A DNA stretch of 64,000 nucleotides, taken from assembly GCA_024280335.1 (NCBI GenBank), contig JAJRQI010000007.1, forward strand, positions 80,835 through 144,834, in the 5' to 3' direction. The translations under genes and the position numbers were made by a program. The notes under the pieces are model-generated. The model was not told the origin of the DNA. It made no database searches and worked only from the letters and a program-made list of their open reading frames with translations. Shown piece after piece: positions 24,942-34,673 of this stretch. How positions within the stretch are numbered: position 1 is the stretch's first letter; every line of letters begins with the position of its first letter. Origin of the DNA: Deltaproteobacteria bacterium. Lineage in GTDB: Bacteria > Desulfobacterota > Desulfuromonadia > Desulfuromonadales > Geopsychrobacteraceae.

Positions 24942-25946
24942 TCAGCAACAGCGGACCTCATCATCGTCTGTAGGGGGATCAGCCAGAGTTCGTCGCACCA
25001 GGTAGCGCTCAAAAACTGCCTGCGGCAACAGGCGGATCAGTCGCCCGAGCAGGAAAATCACCAGCAGCGAAAAGAGCAACCGACCCCAGAACACCCCTGA
25101 GACATGGCCGCCGAGCAGCAGCATCACCAGGGTATCTTCGATCAGGCTGTGGCAGAGGCCCATCAACGCGATCGAGGCGAAAATATCTTTTTTGCTCAGC
25201 ACCCCGGCCTGTGCTTCACGAATGATCAGGCCGCCGCCGTAGCTCAAGCCCAGGGTCATGCCGATGATGGTGAGCGGCGCCGCCGCGCGGCCGATACCGA
25301 GCAGCGCCAGCAGCGGCTCCAGCAGTCGGGTCAGCAGCTCGCTGATGCCGAGTTTTTTCAGCAGCCGCAATAGCGCCATCAGGCAGAGGATGATGAAAAA
25401 TATCGAAACCATGTTGCGCAGCTCGGCAAGAATCCAGGCCCCCCAGGCCGGATCGACCGGCGGCGGATTCCAGAGCGCCTGATTGGCCTGTTGCAGGGTG
25501 CCGCTGAACTGATAGCCGAGGTGCAGCAGCCAGCCGAGCAGCAGCGCACCGCCGATGCGCAGCAGCGCCATGGTACGAAACCGGGTTCCGGCCTTCTGGG
25601 CGATCCGCAGTTCAACCGGCAGGCCATGGGCGACCAGCATCATGCTGGTCAGCACCGTCACCTGCGCCACCGTCAGGTCGAGCGCCGGGGCCAGCGAGGC
25701 AAACACCACCATGCCGCCGTAGAGATTGGTGATCATCGCCGTCGCCCAGACCAGGCCGAGCTGTCCCGGCAGCCCGACCAGTTCCATCAGCGGGCCGAGC
25801 AACAGGCCGAGCTGATCGACCAGCCCCCACTGCTGCAGGAAGCGGGTGGCAATACTGATCGGGATGATGATCTTGAACAGTTCGGCGCTGGTGCGCAGCG
25901 CATCGCGCAGTAGCTCCAGTGACGTTTGTTGCAGAACTTTCAGCAT
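24942..25946 (-). CDS. Nucleoside-recognition (Gate) domain membrane protein
   Basis: A 334-residue integral membrane protein with about eight hydrophobic segments. Two related halves each carry a Gate-type motif: MITNLYGGMVVFASLAP in the first and MTLGLSYGGGLIIREAQAG in the second. SpmA/SpmB and concentrative nucleoside transporters share this domain, but substrates of the stand-alone proteins are unknown. The ATG at 25946 has AGGA nine bases upstream; a TTG at 25955, overlapping the stop of the preceding flavoprotein gene, is a possible coupled start. The jet operon follows after 158 bases. Confidence 0.8.
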   Translation of the reverse strand: MLKVLQQTSLELLRDALRTSAELFKIIIPISIATRFLQQWGLVDQLGLLLGPLMELVGLPGQLGLVWATAMITNLYGGMVVFASLAPALDLTVAQVTVLTSMMLVAHGLPVELRIAQKAGTRFRTMALLRIGGALLLGWLLHLGYQFSGTLQQANQALWNPPPVDPAWGAWILAELRNMVSIFFIILCLMALLRLLKKLGISELLTRLLEPLLALLGIGRAAAPLTIIGMTLGLSYGGGLIIREAQAGVLSKKDIFASIALMGLCHSLIEDTLVMLLLGGHVSGVFWGRLLFSLLVIFLLGRLIRLLPQAVFERYLVRRTLADPPTDDDEVRCC

Positions 25947-25951
25947 CCGCT

Positions 25952-26410
25952 TCAATCCTGCGACTGCTTGCCGCTCAGCTCGGCAATCAGCAACTTGTAG
26001 AGACAGGTCCCCTGGATGGCGGCCTCCGGATAGCTGAAATCGCCCTTTGCATACTGCGCCATGATCAGATCCAGTCCCCGGCGTTTTTCCTCCAGCGTCT
26101 CGATAAACTCGATCCGACCGTGGCCGATCACGCTGCGATAGCGAGCTCCCCAGTTACAGGCCTGCTCCCCCGCGACGATTTCTTGCTCGAGGGAGATTTC
26201 AAAACCGACCAGCGGGCTCTGCCGCAGCAGCTCGATTTTTCGTCCTTCCAGCGCCGAATGAAAATAGAGGGTTCCATCCCGATAACCATAATTGAGCGGG
26301 ACAATGTAGGGGGCCGGTTCAGCTTTTATCGCCAGTCGACAGAGGGTTCCGCAGCGGATGATCTGTTCCAGTTCAGCCGGCTCGGTCACGGCTTTTTCGC
26401 TTCGACGCAT
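25952..26410 (-). CDS. Pyridoxamine 5'-phosphate oxidase-like flavoprotein (NimA-like)
   Basis: A 152-residue split-barrel flavin-binding protein of the NimA/YhhA-like group: LEQIIRCGTLCRLAIKAEPA, PYIVPLNYGYRDGTLYFHSA and VGFEISLEQEIV are typical, as is a Cys-Trp (ACNWGARYRSVIGHGRI) segment. Members bind FMN or heme and some reduce nitroimidazoles; the real substrate is unknown. ATG at 26410 has AGGA eight bases upstream. It appears to lead a two-gene unit with the Gate protein, whose start abuts its stop. Confidence 0.82.
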   Translation of the reverse strand: MRRSEKAVTEPAELEQIIRCGTLCRLAIKAEPAPYIVPLNYGYRDGTLYFHSALEGRKIELLRQSPLVGFEISLEQEIVAGEQACNWGARYRSVIGHGRIEFIETLEEKRRGLDLIMAQYAKGDFSYPEAAIQGTCLYKLLIAELSGKQSQD

Positions 26411-26583
26411 GATGATAGTCCTGTTTGTACAGCCGGGCAAAACCGCCCGACCAGAAGGAGAGTGATGTTAACCAGAAAATTCTGCAACCGGAACTATAAC
26501 GCCAGCGGTTCTGCAGGACAAGTCTGCTCATTAGAGGAACACAGCAAATAGCTGAAACAAAAAGGGTTTCCACTGTTTCATGA

Positions 26584-26611
26584 TTGACAACCGCTCGAAT
26601 CCTGCTATAAA
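26584..26611 (+). promoter_or_regulatory. Predicted strong sigma70 promoter of the PAS sensor kinase
   Basis: Perfect -35 TTGACA at 26584-26589 and TATAAA at 26606-26611 with 16 bases between. The 305-base spacer 26411-26715 contains no gene; an imperfect CTGCAACCG / CGGTTCTGCAG inverted pair lies at about 26479-26519. Confidence 0.6.
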
Positions 26612-26715
26612 CAGGGCGGGCAGTTGGCGAATTTCAGTGCCGAAAAGCGAGCAGAGGCTTGGCCGGCGAACCAGAGCGTTGCATTCATTCTCCGCCGGCC
26701 GGCAAATGGACTGAT

Positions 26716-29304
26716 ATGAAAAATCGCACTATCTACAACACAAAACAGACACCGGCAGTCTGGATGATTGTTTTCACGCTGATCATCGCCGCAGCCATGC
26801 TCTACTCGCTGATCACCGGCAGCAGCCTGGCGGAGCGCTATGCTCCCCTGGTCGATGCAGCGATGGAAATCAAACTTGAAGCGACCGCTGCGCACCTCTG
26901 GTTCGAGGAGATTATCAGCGGTGACCGAACCCTGAAGATCGAGGATGTTTTTGCCCACCTGGATCAGGCGGAGAGGTACGCCCGAGCGATGCTCGAAGGG
27001 GATGAAAACCGGGAAGGCAAGTTCGTTCCGCTTGACAGCCCGATCCTGCGCGGCAAGGTCGAGCAGACCCTGGCGGGGATCATTGCTTTCAGAAAAATCG
27101 CCCGGGAAAGGTGGCAAGCACAAGCAGAATCCGGCATCGGCTCTGCTATTGACCAGCGGTTCGACAAAATTTTCAACGATTTTCTGCTCGCCGCCGATCA
27201 GGTGGAAACCGTTCTGCAACGGGAGATGGAAAATCAATTTCAGCGCTTCAGTTCGCTGCAGAGCCTGCTGATCGTCGTTGTTGTGCTGCTCGGTGCATTT
27301 TTGGCCGTTGTGCTCAATCGCCACGAACGCAGACGCATCAGCGATCTGCTCAGCCTGCAAGCCCAGGAAGAAAACCTGCGCATCACCCTGGACTCCATCG
27401 GTGACGCGGTCATCGCGACAGACGCGCAAGGCAATATCAGCCGCATGAACCCGGTCGCTGCCGACCTCACCGGCTGGACCGATGAAGACGCCCGGGGGAA
27501 ACCGCTCAGCGAAGTGTTCAGGATTGTCCATGCCGAAACCGGGAAACCGGCCGCGAATCCAGTAAAGACGGTGCTGGGAAGCGGCAAGGTTGTCGGGCTG
27601 GCGAATCACACCCTGCTGCTGGCCAAAGATGGCAAAAAATACCAGATCTCCGATTCAGCGGCACCGATCCGTGATCTTGCCGGAGCGATCTCCGGGGTGG
27701 TGCTGGTGTTCCGGGATGTTACCGAAGAGTATCGCATCCGCGAAGTGCTGCAAAAGAGCGAGCTGCGCTACCGGACCTTGTTTGAAAAATCGGCCGACGC
27801 CTTCCTGGTGATTGAAGGGGAACGGTTCGTCGACTGCAATCAGGCAACCCTGAAAATGTTACGCATGGTGAGCAAGACAGAGTTGCTGAAAGCCCATCCC
27901 GCCGATCTTTCACCCGAACTGCAAGCCGACGGCCGCCCTTCGTTAGAAAAGGCGAATGAAATGATCACCATTGCCTTCGCGCAGGGCAGCCATCGTTTCG
28001 AGTGGGATCATCTGCGGGCCGACGGCGAGGTCTTTCCCGCCGAGATTTCCTTGACCGCCATCCCCGGTCCGGGGCAGAAAATTCTGCATGTTGTCTGGCG
28101 CGACATCTCCAAGCGCAAACAGGCAGAACGCACCGTGCGGCAGTTGCGCAACTATCTGGCCAACATCATCGACTCGATGCCCTCACAGCTGATCGGCGTC
28201 GACACCGAGGGGCGGGTAACCCAGTGGAACCGCGAAGCCCAGCGGGTCACGGGCGTGGCGGCGCCGGATGCGGTCGGTCAACCGCTCAACAAGGTCATTC
28301 CGCGACTGGCCGTCGAGATGGACCGGATACATCAGGCCATCAGCAGCCGCAAACAGCTGAACGACCCCAAGCGGCGCTATCAGCAGGCGGGTGAAACACG
28401 CTTCGAGGATGTCACCATCTACCCGCTGATCGCCAACGGGATCGAGGGTGCGGTGATCCGGGTCGATGATGTCACCGAGCGGGTGCGGATTGAAGAGATG
28501 ATGGTGCAGAGCGAAAAGATGCTCTCGATCGGTGGACTTGCGGCGGGCATGGCCCACGAGATCAACAATCCCCTGGCCGGGATGATGCAGACTGCCGAGG
28601 TCATCAGTCGCCGACTCAGTGAAAACCTGCCGGCCAATGACCGTGCAGCGGCAGAGGCGGGGACAACTATGGCCGCAGTCCACGCCTTTCTGGAAAGTCG
28701 CAATATTCCGAAAATGCTTGTCCGCATCCGTGAATCGGGCGAACGTACGGCGCAGATCGTCTCCAACATGCTCAACTTCGCGCGCAAGAGCAGTGACGAA
28801 AGATCGAGCCATGATCTGGCCGAACTGCTCGATCGCAGCGTCGATCTGGCCGGCAGCCACTATGACTTGAAGAAAAAGTATGATTTCCGACAGATCAAGA
28901 TCGTGCGGGAGTACACAGCGGGTCTGCCGCCGATCCCCTGCGACTCCGGCACCATCCAGCAGGTCATGCTGAACATCCTGCGCAACGGTGCCGAGGCGCT
29001 GCAGGAGGCGAAGGCTGAAGACAGAAGACCACGCCTCACCCTGCGGCTGGCCCATGAAAAGGCGGCCGCTATGATCCGTCTCGAAATCGAGGATAACGGT
29101 CCCGGCATGGATAAAGAAACCAGCAAACGGATCTTCGAGCCTTTTTTCACCACCAAACCGACCGGCCGCGGCACCGGTCTGGGCCTGAGCGTCTCTTATT
29201 TCATCATTACCGAAAATCACGGCGGCGCAATGGCTGTCGAAACACAGCCCGGCCAGGGAACCAAGTTTATCATCCGCCTGCCGGTGGCGGGGAAGAAGTC
29301 ATGA
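26716..29304 (+). CDS. Membrane-bound PAS-domain sensor histidine kinase
   Basis: An 862-residue kinase. TM helices at about 14-36 and 182-199 flank a periplasmic region of roughly 145 residues rich in helix. Three PAS domains follow (about 215-340, 345-465 and 480-600). The H-box is GMAHEINNPLAGMM with phosphoacceptor His614, and the dimerisation domain carries an unusual inserted helix pair before NMLNFARKSS. The ATPase domain has the N-box NILRNGAEAL, DNGPGMDKE and GRGTGLGLSVSYFI. No receiver domain or response regulator is adjacent, so its partner is elsewhere. The ATG at 26716 starts just before the charged residues preceding TM1; longer readings are less credible. Confidence 0.9.
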   Translation: MKNRTIYNTKQTPAVWMIVFTLIIAAAMLYSLITGSSLAERYAPLVDAAMEIKLEATAAHLWFEEIISGDRTLKIEDVFAHLDQAERYARAMLEGDENREGKFVPLDSPILRGKVEQTLAGIIAFRKIARERWQAQAESGIGSAIDQRFDKIFNDFLLAADQVETVLQREMENQFQRFSSLQSLLIVVVVLLGAFLAVVLNRHERRRISDLLSLQAQEENLRITLDSIGDAVIATDAQGNISRMNPVAADLTGWTDEDARGKPLSEVFRIVHAETGKPAANPVKTVLGSGKVVGLANHTLLLAKDGKKYQISDSAAPIRDLAGAISGVVLVFRDVTEEYRIREVLQKSELRYRTLFEKSADAFLVIEGERFVDCNQATLKMLRMVSKTELLKAHPADLSPELQADGRPSLEKANEMITIAFAQGSHRFEWDHLRADGEVFPAEISLTAIPGPGQKILHVVWRDISKRKQAERTVRQLRNYLANIIDSMPSQLIGVDTEGRVTQWNREAQRVTGVAAPDAVGQPLNKVIPRLAVEMDRIHQAISSRKQLNDPKRRYQQAGETRFEDVTIYPLIANGIEGAVIRVDDVTERVRIEEMMVQSEKMLSIGGLAAGMAHEINNPLAGMMQTAEVISRRLSENLPANDRAAAEAGTTMAAVHAFLESRNIPKMLVRIRESGERTAQIVSNMLNFARKSSDERSSHDLAELLDRSVDLAGSHYDLKKKYDFRQIKIVREYTAGLPPIPCDSGTIQQVMLNILRNGAEALQEAKAEDRRPRLTLRLAHEKAAAMIRLEIEDNGPGMDKETSKRIFEPFFTTKPTGRGTGLGLSVSYFIITENHGGAMAVETQPGQGTKFIIRLPVAGKKS

Positions 29305-29346
29305 GCCGACCGGCAAGCAAGCAACCCTCGCCACCCGCACGGGCCA

Positions 29347-29853
29347 CTAAAAGATCAATCTGATTCGTGGATATTCGCCGTGCCCCTGCCGCAGACAACG
29401 TTCGACCTCGGCAATCAAGGGCGCAATCTCGATACCCAGGTAAACCCCTTTCGCAACCAGCAACTTTCTTATGCCGCTTTCCGTCAGCAGGCGCGCTCCT
29501 CGTTCTTCACCGATAAAACGCTTCAACTGTGCTGCGGCCACCTGAATCAACCCCTGAACGAAATGACCCGTCAGGGTCTCCTGTCCAGCCGCCAGCCAGA
29601 CCGTTTCCAGCGCTTCGTGCGCCTCCCACCAGTAGCCGTGATTGAACAGATCGATGCCGTAGAGGTAGGCTTGACAGCCACGCCAGTCGTCGGCCGCGAA
29701 GCCGGCCAGATATTCTTCCTCTTGCGCGTAGGAATGGCCGGCGGGGTCACGGCGGGGATGGGGAATTCCGGCGACAAACGGTAGGTAACGATAGCGGGGG
29801 AACGGGGTGTCGGTGTAACGGGACAGTTCGGGGTCGGTGAAAATCGGCGCCAT
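29347..29853 (-). CDS. DUF309 domain protein
   Basis: A 168-residue protein containing the DUF309 pattern: GIDLFNHGYWWEAHEALETV followed by FVQGLIQVAAAQLKRF. The family is a small helical bundle with conserved His/Glu residues (HEALE) and unknown activity. The first 60 residues are Pro/Arg/Tyr-rich (FPRYRYLPFVAGIPHPRRD), as in some bacterial members. It stands alone, convergent with the sensor kinase. Confidence 0.82.
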   Translation of the reverse strand: MAPIFTDPELSRYTDTPFPRYRYLPFVAGIPHPRRDPAGHSYAQEEEYLAGFAADDWRGCQAYLYGIDLFNHGYWWEAHEALETVWLAAGQETLTGHFVQGLIQVAAAQLKRFIGEERGARLLTESGIRKLLVAKGVYLGIEIAPLIAEVERCLRQGHGEYPRIRLIF

Positions 29854-29988
29854 AGGACTTCTCCCTGGGAAGGGGCTGCAGAGTCACAATAGCAGAAATA
29901 CGCTCACACTGCTTCTCTGCTAAACTGATGGCTGGGATGGGGGTAAATCTCCCTCTTCCCATAAGATAAAAAGACAGGATTTACACCC

Positions 29989-31830
29989 TTGAAGTATCCG
30001 CCACTTGCCAGCGACAACAAGCCACCGCCGAAACGTTTTTTCGACGTCTTCCGCTACAGCCGCCGAGCCCTGGAACTGGTCTGGTCGACCAGTCGCCGCT
30101 TGGCGCTGATTTTCGCCCTGCTGACCCTGGTTGCCGGGGTTCTGCCCGCAGCCGTGGCTTATATCGGTCAGTTGATCGTCGATGGCGTGGTCGCAGCGAT
30201 GGGCCAGCATCAGCAGACCGGCAGCGCCGACACCAGTTTCGTCGTCCTGTTCGTTGCCTGCGAAGCGGGTGTGGTTGCCCTGATTGCCGGATCACAGCGT
30301 GGCATCTCGGTCTGTCAATCGCTGCTGCGGGCGATGATGGGACAGCGGATCAATATGTTGATCCTGGAAAAAGCGCTGACCCTGAAGCTGGCCCACTTTG
30401 AGGATTCAGAATTCTACGACAAGCTGACCCGCGCCCGCCGCGAAGCCTCGACCCGCCCCTTGAGTCTGGTCACACGGACCTTCGGCCTGGTGCAGAATGG
30501 CCTCTCGCTGGTCAGTTACGGGGTACTGCTGGTACAGTTTTCCCCCTGGACGGTGCTGATCCTGATCGCTGGCGGGTTCCCGGAATTGCTCGCCGAGGCA
30601 AAATTCTCCGGCGATAAATTTCGCCTGTTCCGCTGGCGTTCACCGGAAACGCGGATGCAGATGTATCTGGAAACCGTGCTGGCCCGTGAGGATTCCGCCA
30701 AGGAGGTCAAACTGTTCCAGCTGGGTCCGAAGCTGCTGCAACGCTACCGGATGATCTTCGAAAAATTGTTCGCCGAAGACCGCATGCTGACCCTGCGCCG
30801 CGATTCCTGGGGCTTTGCCCTCGGTCTGATCGGCACCGTCGCCTTTTACGGCGCCTATGCCTGGATCGCCCTTTCGGCGATCCAGGGGGTCATCAGCCTC
30901 GGCCAAATGACCATGTACCTGCTGCTGTTCAAGCAGGGGCAGTCGGCGGTCTCGGCCAGTCTCGCGGCTATCAGCGGCATGTACGAGGACAACCTCTACC
31001 TGTCGAATCTCTACGAATATCTGGAACAGGAGGTCCCGCAACCGGCCGGCTTGCTCAAGCAGGGGCCGCAACCGGGGGACGGGGTGCGTTTTGAACAGGT
31101 CAGTTTCAGCTATCCCGGCAGCGAAGAAGCGGCTCTGCAGGAGGTCTGTCTGCACCTCAAACCGGGAGTGAGTCTGGCGCTGGTCGGCGAAAACGGCTCG
31201 GGGAAAACCACCCTGATCAAGCTGTTGACGCGCCTCTACCAGCCGGACTCAGGACAGATCCTGCTCGACGGCCTCGACCTGCAGCAGTGGGAATCTGCAG
31301 CACTGCGCCAGCGGATCGGCGTGATCTTTCAGGATTTCGGCCGCTACCAGTTTCTGGTCGGCGAAAATATCGGTGCCGGTGATGTGGCCCATTTCGAAGA
31401 CCGGCAACGCTGGCAACAGGCGGCCGCGATGGGAATGGCCGAGCCCTTCATCGACAAACTGCCAGAAAAGTACGATACCCAGCTCGGCAAGTGGTTCAAA
31501 GGTGGCCGCGAGCTTTCCGGCGGCCAATGGCAGAAGATCGCGCTGGCCCGCGCCTTCATGCGCACCGGGGCCGACATCCTGGTACTCGATGAACCGACCG
31601 CAACCATGGATGCCGCCGCCGAAGCGACCATCTTCGAGCATTTTCGTGACTTGAGTCGCGGCAAGATGACCATCCTCATCTCGCACCGCTTTTCCACCGT
31701 GCGCATGGCCGACCAGATCATCGTCATCGACAAGGGTCGGATCGTCGAGCGCGGCAGTCACGAACAGCTGATGGCGCTGGGCGGTCAGTATGCCTATCTC
31801 TTCTCGTTACAGGCGGAGGGCTATCGATGA
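29989..31830 (+). CDS. ABC transporter, fused permease and ATP-binding protein
   Basis: A 613-residue half transporter of exporter type. The N-terminal part has five to six membrane segments (LIFALLTLVAGVLPAAVAYI, FVVLFVACEAGVVALIAG, LGFALGLIGTVAFYGAYA-like). The nucleotide-binding domain has Walker A GENGSGKTTLIKLL, Q-loop VIFQDFGRYQFLV, signature RELSGGQWQKIALARAF, Walker B ILVLDEPTATMD and an H-loop in ILISHRF. Substrate unknown. The start is a TTG at 29989 with AGGA upstream. It overlaps the hydrolase gene by four bases. Confidence 0.9.
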   Translation: MKYPPLASDNKPPPKRFFDVFRYSRRALELVWSTSRRLALIFALLTLVAGVLPAAVAYIGQLIVDGVVAAMGQHQQTGSADTSFVVLFVACEAGVVALIAGSQRGISVCQSLLRAMMGQRINMLILEKALTLKLAHFEDSEFYDKLTRARREASTRPLSLVTRTFGLVQNGLSLVSYGVLLVQFSPWTVLILIAGGFPELLAEAKFSGDKFRLFRWRSPETRMQMYLETVLAREDSAKEVKLFQLGPKLLQRYRMIFEKLFAEDRMLTLRRDSWGFALGLIGTVAFYGAYAWIALSAIQGVISLGQMTMYLLLFKQGQSAVSASLAAISGMYEDNLYLSNLYEYLEQEVPQPAGLLKQGPQPGDGVRFEQVSFSYPGSEEAALQEVCLHLKPGVSLALVGENGSGKTTLIKLLTRLYQPDSGQILLDGLDLQQWESAALRQRIGVIFQDFGRYQFLVGENIGAGDVAHFEDRQRWQQAAAMGMAEPFIDKLPEKYDTQLGKWFKGGRELSGGQWQKIALARAFMRTGADILVLDEPTATMDAAAEATIFEHFRDLSRGKMTILISHRFSTVRMADQIIVIDKGRIVERGSHEQLMALGGQYAYLFSLQAEGYR

Positions 31831-32672
31831 GACTGAATGACGAACTGTACAAAACCCTGCCGCTGCTGCTCGGCAGTCTGTTGCTGCCGTCACCGGTCTG
31901 TGCTGCCCTGGAACATCTGTTCCTCTACTTTCCCGATCGGGAAATCATCATGACCCCGGCGACCATCGGTCTGGATTTTACCGATGTCACCTTCAACGCC
32001 GCCGACGGCACCAAACTGCACGGCTGGTACCTGCCGGGTGAAATCGGGCAACCGCTGCTGGTCTTCTGTCACGGCAACGCCGGCAATATCTCTCACCGGG
32101 TCGACAACCTGCGCCTGCTGCGGGAACTGGGCCTTTCAGTTTTTATCTTCGATTATCGCGGCTACGGACAAAGCGACGGCAAGGCAAGCGAACCGGGCAC
32201 CTACAGCGATATGCGCGGCGCCCTGAACTGGTTAAAAGAAAAAGGCCGGAGGACAGAAGAAATGATCTACTTCGGCCGCTCGGTCGGTGCCGGGGTCGCT
32301 CTGCAACTGGCGATTGAGGAGCCGCCCGCCGGGCTGATTCTGGAAGCCCCCTTTACCTCAATCAAGGCGATGGGGCAACAGCACTACCCGCTGCTCTGGC
32401 TGTTGGCCGGCTGGGCGCTGGAGGCCCGTTACGATAATCTGGCCAAGATCGGGCAGCTCAAAACAGCGCTGCTGATCTTCCACGGCGACCGGGATGCTAT
32501 CGTTCCGCAGCAGATGGGCAAAGAACTGTTTGAACAGGCAGCGCAACCGAAACAGTTCTATTCCATTCCAGGGGCCGGACATAATGATAGCTACCTTGTC
32601 GGCGGGAAAGCATACTGGCAACGGTGGAAAGAGTTCATTACCAGCCTGAAGAGCAAACAACGAAATCCGTGA
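31827..32672 (+). CDS. Alpha/beta hydrolase, BEM46-like, exported or membrane-anchored
   Basis: A 281-residue serine hydrolase. The N-terminal LLLGSLLLPSPVCAALEHLF is a signal or anchor segment. The oxyanion strand is LLVFCHGNAGNISHR, the nucleophile Ser152 lies in YFGRSVGAGVALQLA, the acid in LIFHGDRDAIVP and the catalytic His in PGAGHND, so the triad is complete. The substrate is unknown. The ATG overlaps the ABC transporter stop (ATGA). Its TGA at 32670-32672 is immediately followed, in the same frame, by the interior of a chemotaxis receptor. Confidence 0.88.
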   Translation: MRLNDELYKTLPLLLGSLLLPSPVCAALEHLFLYFPDREIIMTPATIGLDFTDVTFNAADGTKLHGWYLPGEIGQPLLVFCHGNAGNISHRVDNLRLLRELGLSVFIFDYRGYGQSDGKASEPGTYSDMRGALNWLKEKGRRTEEMIYFGRSVGAGVALQLAIEEPPAGLILEAPFTSIKAMGQQHYPLLWLLAGWALEARYDNLAKIGQLKTALLIFHGDRDAIVPQQMGKELFEQAAQPKQFYSIPGAGHNDSYLVGGKAYWQRWKEFITSLKSKQRNP

Positions 32673-32750
32673 TCAGACCAGTTCGGCAACAAAGCGCTGG
32701 AGCAGGCCGCACTCTTCTCTCGCCTGCCGGAAGTTCAGGCCGCCTATAAG

Positions 32751-34673
32751 TTGGCCCTGTCAGGCAACATCAACGATGAGACGGACCCCAAAGTTCAACA
32801 AGCCCGCAACCAGCTGCGCAAGGCGATGACCCCTTATATACAGGGATTTAAAGAGCAAACCGGGGCCAAAGCGTTCAAGCTCCACTTCCACCTGCCCAAT
32901 GGTCGCAGCCTGGCCCGCCTCTGGCGTGACGGTTGGCAAACCAAACGCAACGGCAAAAAAATTGATATTTCGGACGATATTTCTTCGTTCCGGAAAACCG
33001 TGGTGGAAATCAACCAGGGCAGTCATAAACCCTTAATCGGAATCGAAGTCGGCCGCGGCGGGTTTGCCCTGCGTGGACTGTCGGCGATTACCGGTCCTGC
33101 CGGTGAGCACCTCGGTTCCTGTGAGGTCCTGCTCCCCTTCAAAGACCTGTTGAAAGCCAATCATCTGAGTGATGAATACCAGATCGCGGTCTACATGCTT
33201 TCAGAATTACTGCCGATCGCGACAAAGCTCCAGGATGGCAGCAAAAATCCAGTACTCGACGGCAAGTACGTCTTCACCTCATCGACCAATAAAGAGTTGA
33301 CCGACAGCATTGTCACATCCGCACTGCTGGATGCCGGCCGTAATGGCGAATCGCAGCAGATCGTCGGCAATCAGTTTGTTTCCAACTTCGCCGTTCCCGA
33401 TTATTCCGGAAAAGTCGCCGGGGTTATGACTCTGGCCTACGATATGAGCAAGATCGACGCGCTTGCAGCGCAGATGAATGATCGGGCAGAGACAACCATC
33501 AGCAGCACCAACCTGCGCTTTGGCATCGGCAGCATTATCCTGCTGGCGATTGTCATCGGCACTATTTTCTTCCTGACCAGAATCATTACCGCGCCATTAT
33601 TGCGCGCGGTCGAGATCACCCAAAAAGTGGCGCGGGGGGTTCTCAGCGAGCCGATGAACCATTCCAGCAAGGATGAAGTCGGCGCTCTTTCCAAAGCGCT
33701 TGATCAGATGATCGTGAGCCTCAATCATAAAGCCGAAGAAGCGAAACAGATTGCCGCCGGAGACCTGCGGATCGATGTCGCGTTGGCCTCGGATCAGGAT
33801 CAGATGGGACGCTCTTTCCAGCAGATGGTCCAGAGTCTCAATGATGTGCTTGGCGAAATTCTGAATGCCTCGGAACAGATCGACGCCGGCAGTCAGCAGG
33901 TATCCGACTCGGCGCAAACCCTTTCCGAGGGTGCCACCCACTCAGCCGCATCGGTCGAAGAGATCAGCGCATCGATGAACGAAATCGGCAACCAGGCGCA
34001 GCAAAGTACAGAAAACGCCAAGCAGGCCAACCAGCTTGCCAGTAACGCGCAGAAAGCCGCAGCGTCCGGAAATCAACGGATGGAGCAAATGGTCGTGGCG
34101 ATGAATGAAATCAACGAATCGGGGCAGAGTATCAGCAAAATCATCAAGGTGATTGATGAGATCGCCTTCCAGACCAATCTGCTGGCGTTGAACGCTGCGG
34201 TTGAAGCGGCAAGAGCGGGGCAGCATGGCAAAGGCTTTGCGGTCGTTGCTGAGGAGGTGCGCAATCTGGCCGCCCGCAGTGCAAAAGCCGCCGAAGAAAC
34301 CGCCCGCCTGATCGAGGGTTCGGTTGAAAAAGCCGACAACGGTACTCAGATTGCAGAAAAAACCGCTGAGGCCCTGGGTGAGATTGTCGGATCGATTTCA
34401 GAAGTGACCGAGCTTGTCGCTGAAATTGCTGCCGCCAGCAATGAGCAGGCGCAAGGGATCGGCCAGGTCAACCAGGGGCTGGCACAGATCGACCAGTCGA
34501 TACAGCGTAACACTGCCACCGCAGAGGAGAGTGCGGCGGCAGCAGAGGAGCTGTCAACCCAGGCGGCATTACTGCGGCAGATGATCGGTCGTTTCAAATT
34601 GCAGCAAAGTTCGGCCGATTCTTCCGGTCAACCAGGCATATCGCAACCGACACAAATCGGCTGGAATCAATAA
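32751..34673 (+). CDS. Methyl-accepting chemotaxis protein, N-terminally truncated
   Basis: The frame is open from 32673, straight after the hydrolase stop, and reads [20 protein letters not shown] and onward as normal receptor sensor domain, but the expected start, first membrane helix and first part of the sensor are missing. The only candidate starts are a TTG at 32751 and an ATG at 32826, both without a ribosome site. Downstream all is normal: one TM ([20 protein letters not shown]), HAMP, and a full signalling domain with the hairpin tip [20 protein letters not shown]. Without TM1 the sensor would not be exported. Probably a broken gene; a soluble or inverted product cannot be excluded. 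Confidence 0.75.
   Translation: MALSGNINDETDPKVQQARNQLRKAMTPYIQGFKEQTGAKAFKLHFHLPNGRSLARLWRDGWQTKRNGKKIDISDDISSFRKTVVEINQGSHKPLIGIEVGRGGFALRGLSAITGPAGEHLGSCEVLLPFKDLLKANHLSDEYQIAVYMLSELLPIATKLQDGSKNPVLDGKYVFTSSTNKELTDSIVTSALLDAGRNGESQQIVGNQFVSNFAVPDYSGKVAGVMTLAYDMSKIDALAAQMNDRAETTISSTNLRFGIGSIILLAIVIGTIFFLTRIITAPLLRAVEITQKVARGVLSEPMNHSSKDEVGALSKALDQMIVSLNHKAEEAKQIAAGDLRIDVALASDQDQMGRSFQQMVQSLNDVLGEILNASEQIDAGSQQVSDSAQTLSEGATHSAASVEEISASMNEIGNQAQQSTENAKQANQLASNAQKAAASGNQRMEQMVVAMNEINESGQSISKIIKVIDEIAFQTNLLALNAAVEAARAGQHGKGFAVVAEEVRNLAARSAKAAEETARLIEGSVEKADNGTQIAEKTAEALGEIVGSISEVTELVAEIAAASNEQAQGIGQVNQGLAQIDQSIQRNTATAEESAAAAEELSTQAALLRQMIGRFKLQQSSADSSGQPGISQPTQIGWNQ

Noticed and set aside
23311..25005. 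Long open frame on the plus strand opposite jetA
   Set aside because: Antisense shadow of the well-supported jetA; composition is Leu/Gln/Arg-rich with no domain and no ribosome site.
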